A stretch of 64,000 bases of DNA from Blautia sp. (lineage in GTDB: Bacteria > Bacillota > Clostridia > Lachnospirales > Lachnospiraceae): positions 62,001 to 126,000 of the forward strand of contig JAFTPT010000010.1 in assembly GCA_017463155.1 (NCBI GenBank), in the 5' to 3' direction. This document shows, in pieces, positions 9,141 to 18,234 of the stretch (position 1 is its first letter; each line of letters opens with the position of its first letter). A program made the position numbers and the translations under genes. The notes below the pieces were generated by a model that did no database searches, was not told the origin of the DNA, and saw only the letters and a program-made list of their open reading frames with translations.

Positions 9141-9198
9141 AACCCCGGTTTCGAATGACCTGATATGCGTGGAGGAGAGCATTCGAAAACGGGGTTTC
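9141..9198. terminator. Long hairpin terminator between convergent genes
   Basis: AACCCCGGTTTCGAATG (9141-9157) pairs, with one mismatch, with CATTCGAAAACGGGGTT (9180-9196). A CATTTTTTG run follows on the plus strand. It includes the stop codon of the convergent EamA gene, so it probably serves both directions. Confidence 0.8.
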
Positions 9199-10111
9199 AT
9201 TTTTTGTTCTTTTTTGGCGGCGGAAGCTGTGCCAGTATGATCGCGAGGAACATGACAATGCACCCGGTCAGCTCCCGAAGCGACATGGCCTGCCCGAGGA
9301 TCAGCCATCCCGCGATGACCGAGATGCAGGATTCCAGGCTCATGATGAGAGAGGCGATCGTCGGGTTCAGATCCTTCTGGCCGATGATCTGCAGCGTATA
9401 GGCGACGCCGCAGGACATGATGCCTGCATACAGGATGGGCTTCCATGCAGCCAGGATCTGCGAAAGCTGCGGGTGCTCGAACAGCAGCATGGGAATGCCG
9501 GAACCGATCCCGCAGACCAGGAACTGGATCATGGAAAGCTTTACGCCGCTTGTGAGCGGGGAGAAGTGATCCACGGCCAGGATCTGCATCGCAAAAAGGA
9601 ATGCGCAGAGGATCAGCAGGAATTCGCCCTTTCCGAGGGAGAGGGAATCCCCCTTCATACACAGGAGATACAGGCCGATGAGAGCCAGCGCGACGGCAGC
9701 CCACACAAGGGCGCTGCATTTCTTGCGAAGAAAGATCCCGAGGATGGGTACCAGAACGATATAGAGGGCAGTGATAAAGCCTGCCTTTCCGACCGTGGTG
9801 TATTTGATCCCGAACTGCTGGCAGTTGCTGGCGGCGCACAGGAAGATCCCGCAGATGAGTCCGCCGGACCACAGGGTCCGGCGGTTTTTTTCTGTCTGAC
9901 CGGCTGCTTTTTCGGCCGGTGTTTTTCGTTTTTCCAGGAACAGCATCACCGGGAACAGGACGGCCGCGCCGATGAGGGAACGAACGGAGTTGAAGGTGAA
10001 GCCTCCCACATATTCCATTCCCACGCTCTGCGCGACGAAGGCCACGCCCCAGATCGTTGCCGTGATGAGGAGCAGAAGAGAGCTCCGCATCGAATTGTTT
10101 GCACGCATCAT
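9197..10111 (-). CDS. EamA/DMT-family transporter
   Basis: A 304-residue inner-membrane protein with about ten hydrophobic segments in two repeated halves, typical of the drug/metabolite transporter superfamily. Examples are the first segment (LLLLITATIWGVAFVAQSVGMEYVGG) and the second-repeat segment MSLESCISVIAGWLILGQAM. Family members export amino acids, nucleosides or other metabolites; the substrate cannot be assigned. Two ATGs are adjacent (10111 and 10108) after an AAGGAA-like site, so the exact start is open. It lies 34 bases after the NCS2 permease on the same strand and may share its transcript. Confidence 0.87.
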   Translation of the reverse strand: MMRANNSMRSSLLLLITATIWGVAFVAQSVGMEYVGGFTFNSVRSLIGAAVLFPVMLFLEKRKTPAEKAAGQTEKNRRTLWSGGLICGIFLCAASNCQQFGIKYTTVGKAGFITALYIVLVPILGIFLRKKCSALVWAAVALALIGLYLLCMKGDSLSLGKGEFLLILCAFLFAMQILAVDHFSPLTSGVKLSMIQFLVCGIGSGIPMLLFEHPQLSQILAAWKPILYAGIMSCGVAYTLQIIGQKDLNPTIASLIMSLESCISVIAGWLILGQAMSLRELTGCIVMFLAIILAQLPPPKKNKK

Positions 10112-10145
10112 TCTGTCATTTCCTTGGAAGCAGGCATTGTTGCCG

Positions 10146-11537
10146 TCAGATCAGAATATATTTCAGTATGAACAATATGGCCAGGACGTACATGAGTACG
10201 CTGATCTTCTTTTCCTTTGCGCGTCCGGTGATCAGGTTGACCAGCACATAGGTGATCACGCCAAGGCAGATGCCTTCCGAAATGCTGTACAGGAAGGGCA
10301 TGGAGATGATGGCGATGAAGGCCGGGATGGCTTCGGTCAGGTCGGTGAAATCGATCTTGGTGATGGAGGAGATCATCAGAAATCCTACGATCACGAGGGC
10401 CGGAGCCGTGGCAAAGGACGGAATGGCCAGGAAGATCGGGGACAGGAACAGGGACAGTCCGAACAGGATGGCTGCCACGACGGCGGTCAGGCCGGTACGT
10501 CCGCCTTCGGCGACGCCGGAAGCACTCTCGACGAAGGTGGTGACGGTGGAAGTACCGCACATGGCGCCGAGGGAGGTACCGATAGCGTCGGAGAGCAGCG
10601 CGCCCTTGATCTTGGGCAGCTTGCCGTCCTGATCCAGCATGTTGGCCTTGGAGGCCACGCCGATCAGGGTTCCGAGGGTATCAAACATATCCACGAACAG
10701 GAACGAGAACATGATGACAAAGAAATCCAGGACGCTCGTGGTGATCAGGCTGAAATCCATCTTCATGAAGGTCGGGGCCATGCTCGGGATCGAGAGGCCG
10801 TTGGAGAAATCCGGGAGCAGGCTGTAGAAGCCGGCTTCGGGGTTCGGTACATACAGGCCGCAGAACTGGCACAGGATGCCGAGCAGCCAGGTGATCAGGA
10901 TGCCCCAGAGGATGCCGCCGCGCACCTGCTTGACAAGCAGGATGCCGGTGATGACGATGCCGATCAGGGCCAGCAGGACCGTGATGCCTTCACTCTTGAA
11001 GGTTCCGTCGGAGATGGAGCTGCTGAATTTGAACATGGAAACAAGTGTCGCGGAATCCACGGCGATATGCGCGTTCTGCAGGCCGATGAAGGCGATGAAC
11101 AGGCCGATACCGGTGGATACGGCGTATTTCAGGTTCATGGGGATGGCGTTGAAGATCGCTTCACGCACGTTGGTGAGGGACAGGACGATGAACAGCGCAC
11201 CTTCCACGAACACGGCTGCCAGAGCCTGCTGCCAGGTGTAGCCCATGCCGAGCACGACCGTGTAGGCAAAGTAGGCGTTGAGTCCCATGCCGGGTGCCAG
11301 TACGAACGGATAGTTGGCGAACAGGGCCATCAGGAGCGTAGCGATGGCGGAAGCAAGGGCCGTGGCGGTAAAGACCGCGCCGCTGTCCATTCCCTGGATG
11401 GCGCCTCCGGCGGTCAGGGTCGACGGGTTGACGGCCAGGATGTAGGCCATGGTCATGAAGGTGGTGATACCTGCCATGATCTCGGTCCGGATCGTGGTGT
11501 TGTTTTCTTTCAGATGAAACAGTTTCTCAAGATTCAT
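10146..11537 (-). CDS. NCS2-family purine permease (guanine/hypoxanthine type)
   Basis: A 463-residue membrane protein of the AzgA/PbuG branch of NCS2 transporters. Signature stretches include EIMAGITTFMTMAYILAVNP near the N-terminus, APGMGLNAYFAYTVV, and a long helix-rich C-terminal half. The family imports purine bases by proton symport. About 75 bases separate it from argG upstream, including the argG terminator. That leaves about 33 bases of leader, too little for a purine riboswitch. AAGGAGAGAGAG precedes the ATG. It is probably expressed from a short local promoter (TATATA near 11560 on the minus strand) or by read-through. Confidence 0.9.
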   Translation of the reverse strand: MNLEKLFHLKENNTTIRTEIMAGITTFMTMAYILAVNPSTLTAGGAIQGMDSGAVFTATALASAIATLLMALFANYPFVLAPGMGLNAYFAYTVVLGMGYTWQQALAAVFVEGALFIVLSLTNVREAIFNAIPMNLKYAVSTGIGLFIAFIGLQNAHIAVDSATLVSMFKFSSSISDGTFKSEGITVLLALIGIVITGILLVKQVRGGILWGILITWLLGILCQFCGLYVPNPEAGFYSLLPDFSNGLSIPSMAPTFMKMDFSLITTSVLDFFVIMFSFLFVDMFDTLGTLIGVASKANMLDQDGKLPKIKGALLSDAIGTSLGAMCGTSTVTTFVESASGVAEGGRTGLTAVVAAILFGLSLFLSPIFLAIPSFATAPALVIVGFLMISSITKIDFTDLTEAIPAFIAIISMPFLYSISEGICLGVITYVLVNLITGRAKEKKISVLMYVLAILFILKYILI

Positions 11538-11570
11538 AAACTCTCTCTCCTTCTCTTATATACGCTGAAA

Positions 11571-11603
11571 GCCGCCCGTTCCCCAAAACGGGGAGCAGGC
11601 GGT
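11571..11603 (-). terminator. Terminator after argG
   Basis: A two-part stem: CCGCC (11572-11576) with GGCGG (11598-11602), and inner CCCC with GGGG around an AAAA loop. Read from argG it is followed by CTTTC. The T-run is short, so leakage into the permease gene is possible. Confidence 0.6.
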
Positions 11604-11615
11604 TAACGCACAGGT

Positions 11616-12842
11616 TTATTTTCCGGCCTTTTCGGCTTCGGCCATCTTCATGGCACGGACCTTCAGCGGAAGGCCGAACAGGGTGATGAAGCCGGAAGCA
11701 TCGTGATGATCGTACAGGTCACCGGTGGTAAAGGAAGCCAGGGATTCGCTGTACAGGCTGTAGGGTGAGGTGGTGCCGGCCTTGATGATGTTGCCCTTGT
11801 AGAGCTTGAACTTCACTTCGCCGGTCACGTATTTCTGCGTGGATTCCACAAATGCCTGGATGGCCTCACGCAGCGGGGTGAACCACTTGCCCTCGTAGAC
11901 GATCTGGGCGAACTGGCTGCCGAGCTTCTTCTTGGTCTCCATGGTGTCGCGGTCGAGGATCAGCTCCTCCAGCTGGTCGTGGGCTTCCATCAGGATGGTC
12001 CCGCCGGGTGTCTCGTAGACGCCGCGGGACTTCATGCCGACCACGCGGTTCTCCACGATGTCGACGATGCCGATGCCGTTCTCGCCGCCCAGGCGGTTGA
12101 GTTCGGTGATGATCTCGGACACCTTCATGGCCTTGCCATTGAGCGTTTTGGGAACGCCGGCTTCAAAGGTCATCGTCACCTCGGTCGCCTGGTCCGGTGC
12201 CTTCTGCGGGGTCACGCCCAGCACGAGAAGATCATCGTAATTGGGCTCCCGGGACGGATCCTCCAGCTCCAGGCCTTCGTGGCTGATGTGCCACAGGTTC
12301 CGGTCACGGCTGTAGCTGTGGCTGGCGTCGAAGGGGAGATTGATCCCGTGGGCCTGGCAATAGGCGATCTCGTCCTCGCGGGACTTCATCGTCCACACGT
12401 CGGTCATACGCCACGGAGCGATGATCTTGATATCCGGAGCCAGGGCCTTGATGCCAAGCTCAAAACGGATCTGGTCGTTGCCCTTGCCGGTGGCACCGTG
12501 GCAGATCGCGGCCGCGTTCTCCTTGCGGGCGATCTCCACCAGTCTCTTGGCGATGGCGGGACGTGCCATGGAGGTTCCCAGTAAATATTTATGCTCATAC
12601 ACAGCGCCTGCCTCTACGCAGGGCATGATGTACTCGTCGCAGAATTCATCGATGATATCTTCGATATATAATTTGGATGCGCCCGAGAGCTTCGCCCGCT
12701 CCTCAAGGCCGTCCAGTTCGCTTCCCTGTCCGCAATTGATGCAGCAGCAGATGACTTCGTAATCGAAGTTTTCCTTGAGCCAGGGGATCAGGGCCGTTGT
12801 GTCGAGTCCGCCCGAATAGGCCAGAACAACTTTTTCTTTCAT
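11616..12842 (-). CDS. argG: Argininosuccinate synthase
   Basis: A 408-residue cytosolic enzyme joining citrulline and aspartate, with ATP, to argininosuccinate, the penultimate step of arginine synthesis. The N-terminal PP-loop is clear ([18 protein letters not shown]). Family blocks [18 protein letters not shown] and [21 protein letters not shown] are present, and the length is usual. It is transcribed divergently from argCJBD with arginine-box-like sites between them. argH and argF are not in this window, so the rest of the pathway is encoded elsewhere. AGGAGGCGT directly precedes the ATG. Confidence 0.97.
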   Translation of the reverse strand: MKEKVVLAYSGGLDTTALIPWLKENFDYEVICCCINCGQGSELDGLEERAKLSGASKLYIEDIIDEFCDEYIMPCVEAGAVYEHKYLLGTSMARPAIAKRLVEIARKENAAAICHGATGKGNDQIRFELGIKALAPDIKIIAPWRMTDVWTMKSREDEIAYCQAHGINLPFDASHSYSRDRNLWHISHEGLELEDPSREPNYDDLLVLGVTPQKAPDQATEVTMTFEAGVPKTLNGKAMKVSEIITELNRLGGENGIGIVDIVENRVVGMKSRGVYETPGGTILMEAHDQLEELILDRDTMETKKKLGSQFAQIVYEGKWFTPLREAIQAFVESTQKYVTGEVKFKLYKGNIIKAGTTSPYSLYSESLASFTTGDLYDHHDASGFITLFGLPLKVRAMKMAEAEKAGK

Positions 12843-12863
12843 GGTACGCCTCCTGTATTAGTA

Positions 12864-12888
12864 TGCATAAAAAGTGAATAATTATACA
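12864..12888. promoter_or_regulatory. ArgR box candidates in the argG leader
   Basis: TGAATAATTATACA (12875-12888) differs at one position from the ARG box TGAATWWWWATTCA. The overlapping TGCATAAAAAGTGA (12864-12877) resembles a second half-consensus box. The location between argG and argC fits arginine repression of both. Confidence 0.6.
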
Positions 12889-12932
12889 TTTTTCGTTCTG
12901 CCGGAAAGCCCTGCGGCTTGTCGACAATGGAT

Positions 12933-12961
12933 AATATACAACAGATTTTTTAAAGATGCAA
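12933..12961 (-). promoter_or_regulatory. Candidate argG promoter
   Basis: On the minus strand: TTGCAT (12961-12956), 17 bases, TATATT (12938-12933). The predicted +1 near 12926 gives a leader of about 84 nt that contains the ARG boxes. Confidence 0.55.
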
Positions 12962-12988
12962 GCCCTATTTTGGAAAAATTCAAAAAAG

Positions 12989-13019
12989 CATTGCATATTA
13001 TGCAAATGGGATGTATAAT
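12989..13019 (+). promoter_or_regulatory. argCJBD promoter with an overlapping palindromic ArgR site
   Basis: TTGCAT (12991-12996), 17 bases and perfect TATAAT (13014-13019). The palindrome TTGCATATTATGCAA (12991-13005) covers the -35 box and resembles an ARG box of the Bacillus type, so ArgR binding would exclude RNA polymerase. Confidence 0.75.
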
Positions 13020-13046
13020 CTGAGTTCGAAAGGAGTGTGGGGAACC

Positions 13047-14087
13047 ATGATCAAAGCAGGGATCATCGGAGCGACCGGCTATGCCGGCAATGAGATCGTA
13101 CGCTTACTGCTGGGCCATAAGGACGTGGAGATCGCCTGGTACGGCTCCAGGAGTTATATCGATAAAAGGTACGCGGATGTGTACAGGAATTTTTTCAGGC
13201 TGGTGGAGGACACCTGCCTGGACGACAACATGGAGGAGCTGGCGGATCAGGTGGACGTGATCTTCACGGCCACGCCGCAGGGCTTATGTGCTTCCTTAAT
13301 TAATGAAGGGATCCTTTCCAAAGCGAAGGTCATTGACCTGAGCGCGGATTTCCGCATCAAGGATGTGGCAAAGTACGAGGAATGGTACGGGATCACCCAC
13401 AAGGCGCCGCAGTTTGTCAAGGAAGCGGTCTACGGCCTCTGTGAGATCAACCGGAAGGAGATCGCCGGAGCGAGGCTTGTCGCCAACCCGGGCTGCTATC
13501 CGACCTGTTCGACGCTGTCGATCTATCCGCTGATCAAGGCGGGCGTCATCGATCCGGATACGGTGATCATCGACGCCAAATCCGGTACGTCCGGTGCCGG
13601 CCGCGGGGCCAAGGTGGACAACCTTTTCTGTGAGGTCAACGAGAGCATCAAGGCCTACGGGGTCGCGACCCACAGGCACACGCCGGAGATCGAAGACCAG
13701 CTGGGCTATGCCTGCGGCCGCGAGGTGAAGATCAGCTTTACGCCGCATCTGGTTCCCATGAACAGGGGTATTCTGGTGACGGCCTATGCATCTCTTGCAA
13801 AGGACGTGACGGACGAAGAGCTCCGCGCCCTCTACCACGACTGCTATGACCATGAGCCGTTCGTGCGGGTGCTGGATCCCGACGTCTGCCCGCAGACCCG
13901 TTTTGTGGAGGGCAGCAACTATGTGGATGTGAATTTCAAGATCGACAGGCGGACGAACCGTGTGATCATGATGGGCGCCATCGACAATCTGGTCAAGGGC
14001 GCGGCCGGGCAGGCTGTCCAGAACATGAACCTGATGTTCGGATTTCCGGAGACGGAGGGTCTGCTGGCGATTCCCATGTGTCCGTGA
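13047..14087 (+). CDS. argC: N-acetyl-gamma-glutamyl-phosphate reductase
   Basis: Third enzyme of arginine synthesis: NADPH reduction of N-acetylglutamyl phosphate to the semialdehyde. It is 346 residues long with the Rossmann start MIKAGIIGATGYAGNEIVRLL and the active-site Cys in LVANPGCYPTCSTL. The KSGTSGAGRGAK and HTPEIEDQLG blocks are also present. I use the ATG at 13047, preceded by AAAGGAG. An upstream in-frame ATG at 13011 overlaps the -10 box and cannot be translated from that promoter. It is the first gene of argC-argJ-argB-argD. Confidence 0.96.
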   Translation: MIKAGIIGATGYAGNEIVRLLLGHKDVEIAWYGSRSYIDKRYADVYRNFFRLVEDTCLDDNMEELADQVDVIFTATPQGLCASLINEGILSKAKVIDLSADFRIKDVAKYEEWYGITHKAPQFVKEAVYGLCEINRKEIAGARLVANPGCYPTCSTLSIYPLIKAGVIDPDTVIIDAKSGTSGAGRGAKVDNLFCEVNESIKAYGVATHRHTPEIEDQLGYACGREVKISFTPHLVPMNRGILVTAYASLAKDVTDEELRALYHDCYDHEPFVRVLDPDVCPQTRFVEGSNYVDVNFKIDRRTNRVIMMGAIDNLVKGAAGQAVQNMNLMFGFPETEGLLAIPMCP

Positions 14088-14114
14088 CAGACCCGGGACA
14101 GGAGGTAATTGAAG

Positions 14115-15338
14115 ATGAAAGTGATCGAAGGAGGCGTGACGGCGGCAAAGGGCTTTCTGGCCGCCAGTGCAGCAGCCCATATAAAATATGAAGGCCGTAC
14201 GGATATGGCCATGATCTTCAGCGAGGCGCCCTGCCATGCGGCCGGCACCTTTACCACCAATGTTGTCAAGGCGGCTCCGGTCAAGTGGGACCAGGAGATC
14301 GTCTATCATCATCAGGACGCGCGGGCGGTGATCTGCAACAGCGGGATCGCCAACGCCTGTACCGGCGAGGAGGGCTATTCCTACTGTAAAAAGACGGCGG
14401 AGGCTGCGGCCGAAGCACTGAAGATCCCGGAGGACAGCGTACTGGTCGCCTCCACGGGTGTGATCGGTATGCAGCTCCCGATCGACCGGATCGGGGACGG
14501 CGTCCGGATGATGGCGCCGGTACTGGACGGCTCGCTCGAAGCCGGCACGGCCGCCGCGAAGGCCATCATGACCACGGACACGGTCCACAAGGAGGTCGCG
14601 GTACAGATCGAGGTCGGCGGGACGACCGTGACCATCGGCGGCATGTGCAAGGGTTCCGGGATGATCCACCCGAACATGTGCACGATGCTGAGCTTTTTGA
14701 CGACGGACGCGAACATCTCAAAGGAACTGCTGCAGCAGGCCCTTTCCGAGGATATCAAGGATACCTACAACATGGTTTCGGTGGACGGTGATACATCCAC
14801 CAACGATACCGTGCTGCTGCTGGCCAACGGCATGGCCGGGAACCCGGTGATCCGGGAACGGAATGAGGATTATCATGCCTTTGCGGAGGCGCTCCGGTAC
14901 GTCAACACAACCCTGTCAAGGAAGATCGCGGGGGACGGCGAAGGAGCAACGGCCCTGTTCGAGGTGAAGATCATCGGTGCGGCGGACAAGGCCCAGGCCG
15001 TGACCCTCAGCAAATCGGTGGTAACTTCTTCGCTTACCAAGGCGGCCATCTACGGCCACGACGCCAACTGGGGCCGGATCCTCTGCGCCATGGGCTATTC
15101 CGGGGCACAGTTCGATCCGGAGAAGGTGGACCTGTACTTTGAAAGCCGGGCCGGAAAGATCAAGATCATCGAGAACGGCGTGTCCACCGGCTACAGCGAG
15201 GAGGAGGCGACGAAGATCCTCTCGGAGGATGAAGTGACGGCGATCGCCGACATCAAGATGGGTTCCGCCAGCGCCACGGCCTGGGGCTGTGATCTGACCT
15301 ATGATTATGTGAAGATCAACGCGGATTACCGGTCATAA
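14115..15338 (+). CDS. argJ: Bifunctional glutamate N-acetyltransferase / ornithine acetyltransferase
   Basis: ArgJ recycles the acetyl group from N-acetylornithine to glutamate in the cyclic arginine pathway. The precursor cuts itself before a conserved Thr to give alpha and beta chains. That site is visible as IHPNMCTML, with Thr190 as the nucleophile. The ATG at 14115 lies nine bases after GGAGG (14101-14105), a better spacing than the in-frame TTG at 14109. It has 407 residues, the family length. Whether it can also use acetyl-CoA (bifunctional) is inferred from the absence of argA nearby and not proven. Confidence 0.95.
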   Translation: MKVIEGGVTAAKGFLAASAAAHIKYEGRTDMAMIFSEAPCHAAGTFTTNVVKAAPVKWDQEIVYHHQDARAVICNSGIANACTGEEGYSYCKKTAEAAAEALKIPEDSVLVASTGVIGMQLPIDRIGDGVRMMAPVLDGSLEAGTAAAKAIMTTDTVHKEVAVQIEVGGTTVTIGGMCKGSGMIHPNMCTMLSFLTTDANISKELLQQALSEDIKDTYNMVSVDGDTSTNDTVLLLANGMAGNPVIRERNEDYHAFAEALRYVNTTLSRKIAGDGEGATALFEVKIIGAADKAQAVTLSKSVVTSSLTKAAIYGHDANWGRILCAMGYSGAQFDPEKVDLYFESRAGKIKIIENGVSTGYSEEEATKILSEDEVTAIADIKMGSASATAWGCDLTYDYVKINADYRS

Positions 15339-15350
15339 AGGAGCAGAAGA

Positions 15351-16247
15351 ATGGTTAAACAGAAATATCTTGAAAAAGCGGAGGTGCTGATCGAGGCGCT
15401 TCCTTATATACAGCGGTTCAACCGGAAGATCGTGGTGGTCAAGTACGGCGGCAGCGCCATGCTGGACGAGGAGCTCAAGGAGAACGTGATCAAGGACGTG
15501 GTCCTCTTAAAGCTGGTCGGCTTTAAACCCATCATCGTGCACGGCGGCGGAAAGGAGATCAGCCGCTGGGTCAGCAAGGTGGGCATGGAGCCTCATTTTG
15601 TCAACGGGCTTCGCGTGACCGACAAGGATACCATGGAGATCGCGGAGATGGTCCTCTCCAAGGTCAATAAAGAGCTTGTGACGCTGGTCCAGTCTCTCGG
15701 CGTAAAAGCCGTGGGGATCAGCGGCAAGGACGGCGGCCTTCTGCAGGTGGATAAAAAGCTTTCGGAGGGCGAGGATATCGGCTTTGTGGGCGAGATCCGC
15801 AAGGTGGAGCCCAAGATCCTCTATGACATGCTGGAGAAGGATTTCCTTCCCATCGTGTTCCCCGTGGGCTATGACGAGCATTTTGCCACGTACAATATCA
15901 ACGCGGACGATGCGGCCTGCGCCATTGCGGAGGCGGTCCACGCGGAGAAGCTGGCCTTCCTTTCCGACATCGAAGGCGTGTATAAAGACCAGAACGATCC
16001 GTCCACGCTCATCTCGGAGCTGCGCGTAAATGAGGCCGAGGAGCTGATCCGTGAAGGCTTTGTCGGCGGCGGCATGATCCCGAAGCTCCACAACTGCATC
16101 AACGCTATCGAGAACGGCGTGAACCGTGTGCATATCCTGGACGGACGGATCCCGCACAGCCTGCTGCTGGAGATCTTTACCAACAAGGGGATCGGGACGG
16201 CTATTTTGAGAGAGGACGGCGAAAAATTCAACCATGCAGATGAGTGA
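15351..16247 (+). CDS. argB: Acetylglutamate kinase
   Basis: A 298-residue amino acid kinase phosphorylating N-acetylglutamate, usually the arginine-inhibited step. Nucleotide and substrate motifs: [46 protein letters not shown] and VGGGMIPKL. An N-terminal helix before the kinase core ([19 protein letters not shown]) is typical of arginine-sensitive hexameric enzymes, so feedback inhibition is likely. It starts after GGAGCAG, 12 bases past argJ, and overlaps argD by 14 bases. Confidence 0.97.
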   Translation: MVKQKYLEKAEVLIEALPYIQRFNRKIVVVKYGGSAMLDEELKENVIKDVVLLKLVGFKPIIVHGGGKEISRWVSKVGMEPHFVNGLRVTDKDTMEIAEMVLSKVNKELVTLVQSLGVKAVGISGKDGGLLQVDKKLSEGEDIGFVGEIRKVEPKILYDMLEKDFLPIVFPVGYDEHFATYNINADDAACAIAEAVHAEKLAFLSDIEGVYKDQNDPSTLISELRVNEAEELIREGFVGGGMIPKLHNCINAIENGVNRVHILDGRIPHSLLLEIFTNKGIGTAILREDGEKFNHADE

Positions 16248-17421
16248 TCAGATCAAAACCGCAGAAGAGCATATTCTGCATACCTATAACCGTTTTCCCG
16301 TGGTGTTCGAGCGGGGCGAGGGCGTCTACCTGTACGATTCCGAGGGGAAAAAGTACCTGGATTTTGCCGCCGGCATCGCGGTCAATGCCCTGGGATACCA
16401 TTACCCCGGCTATGATGAGGCGCTGAAGGGACAGGTGGACAAGCTGCTCCACATCTCCAACCTGTATTATAATGAGCCGGTGATCGAAGCCGGCGAAAAG
16501 CTGGTGAAGCAGAGCGGTATGTCGAAGGTTTTCTTCACCAACAGCGGCGCGGAAGCCATCGAAGGGGCGCTGAAGGCCGCCAAAAAATATGCTTTTGTAA
16601 AGACGGGCCATGCGGATCATGAGATCATCGCCATGGAGCATTCCTTCCACGGCCGGACCGTAGGTGCGCTTTCGGTGACGGGAAACGTCCATTACCGGGA
16701 GCCTTTTGAGCCGCTGATGGGCGGCGTACGCTTTGCCACGTTCAACGATCTGGACAGTGTAAAGGCTCAGCTGACCGACAAGACCTGCGCCATCATCTGT
16801 GAGACCGTACAAGGAGAGGGCGGCATCTATCCTGCCGATCCGGAATTCCTTTCCGGTCTTCGCAGGATCTGCGACGAACGGGACATGATCCTGATCCTGG
16901 ACGAGATCCAGTGCGGGATGGGCCGGACCGGCTACGGTTTTGCCTGGCAGGAGTACGGGGTCATGCCGGACATCATGACCTGCGCCAAGGCGCTGGGCTG
17001 CGGAGTGCCCGTCGGCGCGTTCGTCCTGAACGAGAGGGCCGCTTCGGCCTCACTCGAACCGGGCGACCACGGGACGACCTACGGCGGCAATCCCTTTGTC
17101 TGCGCGGCGGTGGCTAAGGTCCTTACGATCATGGAGGAGGATAAGATCCCGGAACACGTGCGGGAACTCACTCCGTACCTGGAAACAAAGCTGGAAGAGC
17201 TGAAGAGCCGCCATGCCTGCATCAAGGCACGGAGAGGCGCCGGCTTCATGCAGGGGCTGGAGCTTGACGGCGTTCCGGTGGGGCAGGTTGTAAAAAAAGC
17301 TCTGGCGGAAGGGCTCGTGGTCATCTCCGCCGGCAGCAACGTGCTCCGGCTGGTACCGCCGCTGGTGATTGAAAAGCAGCAGATCGACGAGATGACCGCC
17401 ATCCTGGACAAGTGCCTTTGA
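16234..17421 (+). CDS. argD: Acetylornithine aminotransferase
   Basis: A PLP enzyme of the class III aminotransferases that converts N-acetylglutamate semialdehyde to N-acetylornithine with glutamate as donor. It has 395 residues. Family blocks: [44 protein letters not shown] and the PLP-lysine loop [16 protein letters not shown]. Its start overlaps the argB end (16234-16247), so it is translationally coupled; an in-frame ATG two codons later is an alternative. It ends the argCJBD operon. Confidence 0.95.
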   Translation: MQMSDQIKTAEEHILHTYNRFPVVFERGEGVYLYDSEGKKYLDFAAGIAVNALGYHYPGYDEALKGQVDKLLHISNLYYNEPVIEAGEKLVKQSGMSKVFFTNSGAEAIEGALKAAKKYAFVKTGHADHEIIAMEHSFHGRTVGALSVTGNVHYREPFEPLMGGVRFATFNDLDSVKAQLTDKTCAIICETVQGEGGIYPADPEFLSGLRRICDERDMILILDEIQCGMGRTGYGFAWQEYGVMPDIMTCAKALGCGVPVGAFVLNERAASASLEPGDHGTTYGGNPFVCAAVAKVLTIMEEDKIPEHVRELTPYLETKLEELKSRHACIKARRGAGFMQGLELDGVPVGQVVKKALAEGLVVISAGSNVLRLVPPLVIEKQQIDEMTAILDKCL

Positions 17422-17447
17422 AGAATAATCTCTCGTTTAAAAGGGAA

Positions 17448-17464
17448 AAGACTTTTGGCGCTGT
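17448..17464 (+). promoter_or_regulatory. 17-base motif shared with the MreB-like gene's upstream region
   Basis: AAGACTTTTGGCGCTGT occurs here, between argD and the comEA promoter, and again exactly at 36275-36291 before the MreB-like gene. A common regulator site is possible but unproven. Confidence 0.35.
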
Positions 17465-17479
17465 TATTAAAAATAAGTA

Positions 17480-17508
17480 TTGATAAAATCTTCATATTTC
17501 GTTAAAAT
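17480..17508 (+). promoter_or_regulatory. Promoter of the comEA operon
   Basis: TTGATA (17480-17485), 17 bases, TAAAAT (17503-17508) in an A/T-rich gap. The leader is about 60 nt. Confidence 0.7.
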
Positions 17509-17574
17509 ATAGAGAGGTTTGTATGAGTACCGGGGCACTGCCGATCAGATCGAAAGGAGTGTACCGGAATCAGC

Positions 17575-18219
17575 ATGAAAAAATCAAATAAGGTCGTTTC
17601 GCTGCGGCGGGAATGGTATGTACTTCCGCTTCTTTTTGTAGTTGTCCTGTTTTTGACCGGCTGCGGCAGGGAGCGGGAGGATTTTATCCGGGAGATCCAA
17701 AGCGGGGAGACAGCCGGGGACGAAGCACCGGACACACAGACTGCAGACAAAACACAGGAAGCAGAAAGTCCGGCCGGGCCTTCCTCCATCTATGTGGATG
17801 TCAGCGGTGCGGTCATGGAGCCGGGCGTCTACGAGCTTCCGGAAGGGAGCCGCGTGTTCCAGGCGATCGACGCGGCCGGAGGCCTGACCGAGGATGCAGC
17901 GCCGGAGGCGGTCAACCGGGCGGAGAGCGTCGTGGACGGACAGCAGATCCGGATACCCGGCCGGGAGGAGCTGATGCTTCCGGACGGCGGGCAGCCGGCC
18001 TTTGGAGAACTCTCCTCTGCAGATACCGGAAAGGTCAACCTCAATTCCGCCACCCTGGAGGAGCTCTGCACCTTGCCGGGAATCGGAGAGAGCAAGGCGG
18101 AAACGATCCTTACCTACCGTAAAAAGAACGGGCGTTTTTCCGGCATCGAAGAGCTGATGAATGTGCCCGGGATCAAGGAAGCAACCTTTGAGAAGATCAA
18201 AGAGTACGTTACAGTATAA
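17575..18219 (+). CDS. comEA: ComEA-family DNA-binding protein (predicted lipoprotein)
   Basis: A 214-residue envelope protein. The N-terminal hydrophobic helix ends in LFLTGC, a lipobox with Cys30, whereas ComEA usually has a plain membrane anchor. A Glu/Thr-rich spacer is followed by an SLBB domain (~72-130: IYVDVSGAVMEPGVYELPEG) and a C-terminal double helix-hairpin-helix (~150-214: VNLNSATLEELCTLPGIGESKAE; MNVPGIKEATFEKI). ComEA binds double-stranded DNA outside the membrane during transformation and passes it to ComEC, which is encoded three genes downstream. The start follows GAAAGGAG. A two-component system follows after 15 bases. Confidence 0.9.
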   Translation: MKKSNKVVSLRREWYVLPLLFVVVLFLTGCGREREDFIREIQSGETAGDEAPDTQTADKTQEAESPAGPSSIYVDVSGAVMEPGVYELPEGSRVFQAIDAAGGLTEDAAPEAVNRAESVVDGQQIRIPGREELMLPDGGQPAFGELSSADTGKVNLNSATLEELCTLPGIGESKAETILTYRKKNGRFSGIEELMNVPGIKEATFEKIKEYVTV

Positions 18220-18234
18220 AAGAAGGAGAACAGG

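Noticed and set aside
11538-11570. Purine riboswitch before the NCS2 permease
   Set aside because: Only about 33 bases separate the argG terminator from the start codon, too short for the aptamer.
9972-11606. Plus-strand open frame of 544 codons opposite the permease genes
   Set aside because: Asp/Gln/Gly-rich translation opposite a conserved NCS2 gene; no known motif.
13011-13046. Longer argC start at 13011
   Set aside because: This ATG overlaps the TATAAT of the argC promoter, and a good RBS precedes 13047.
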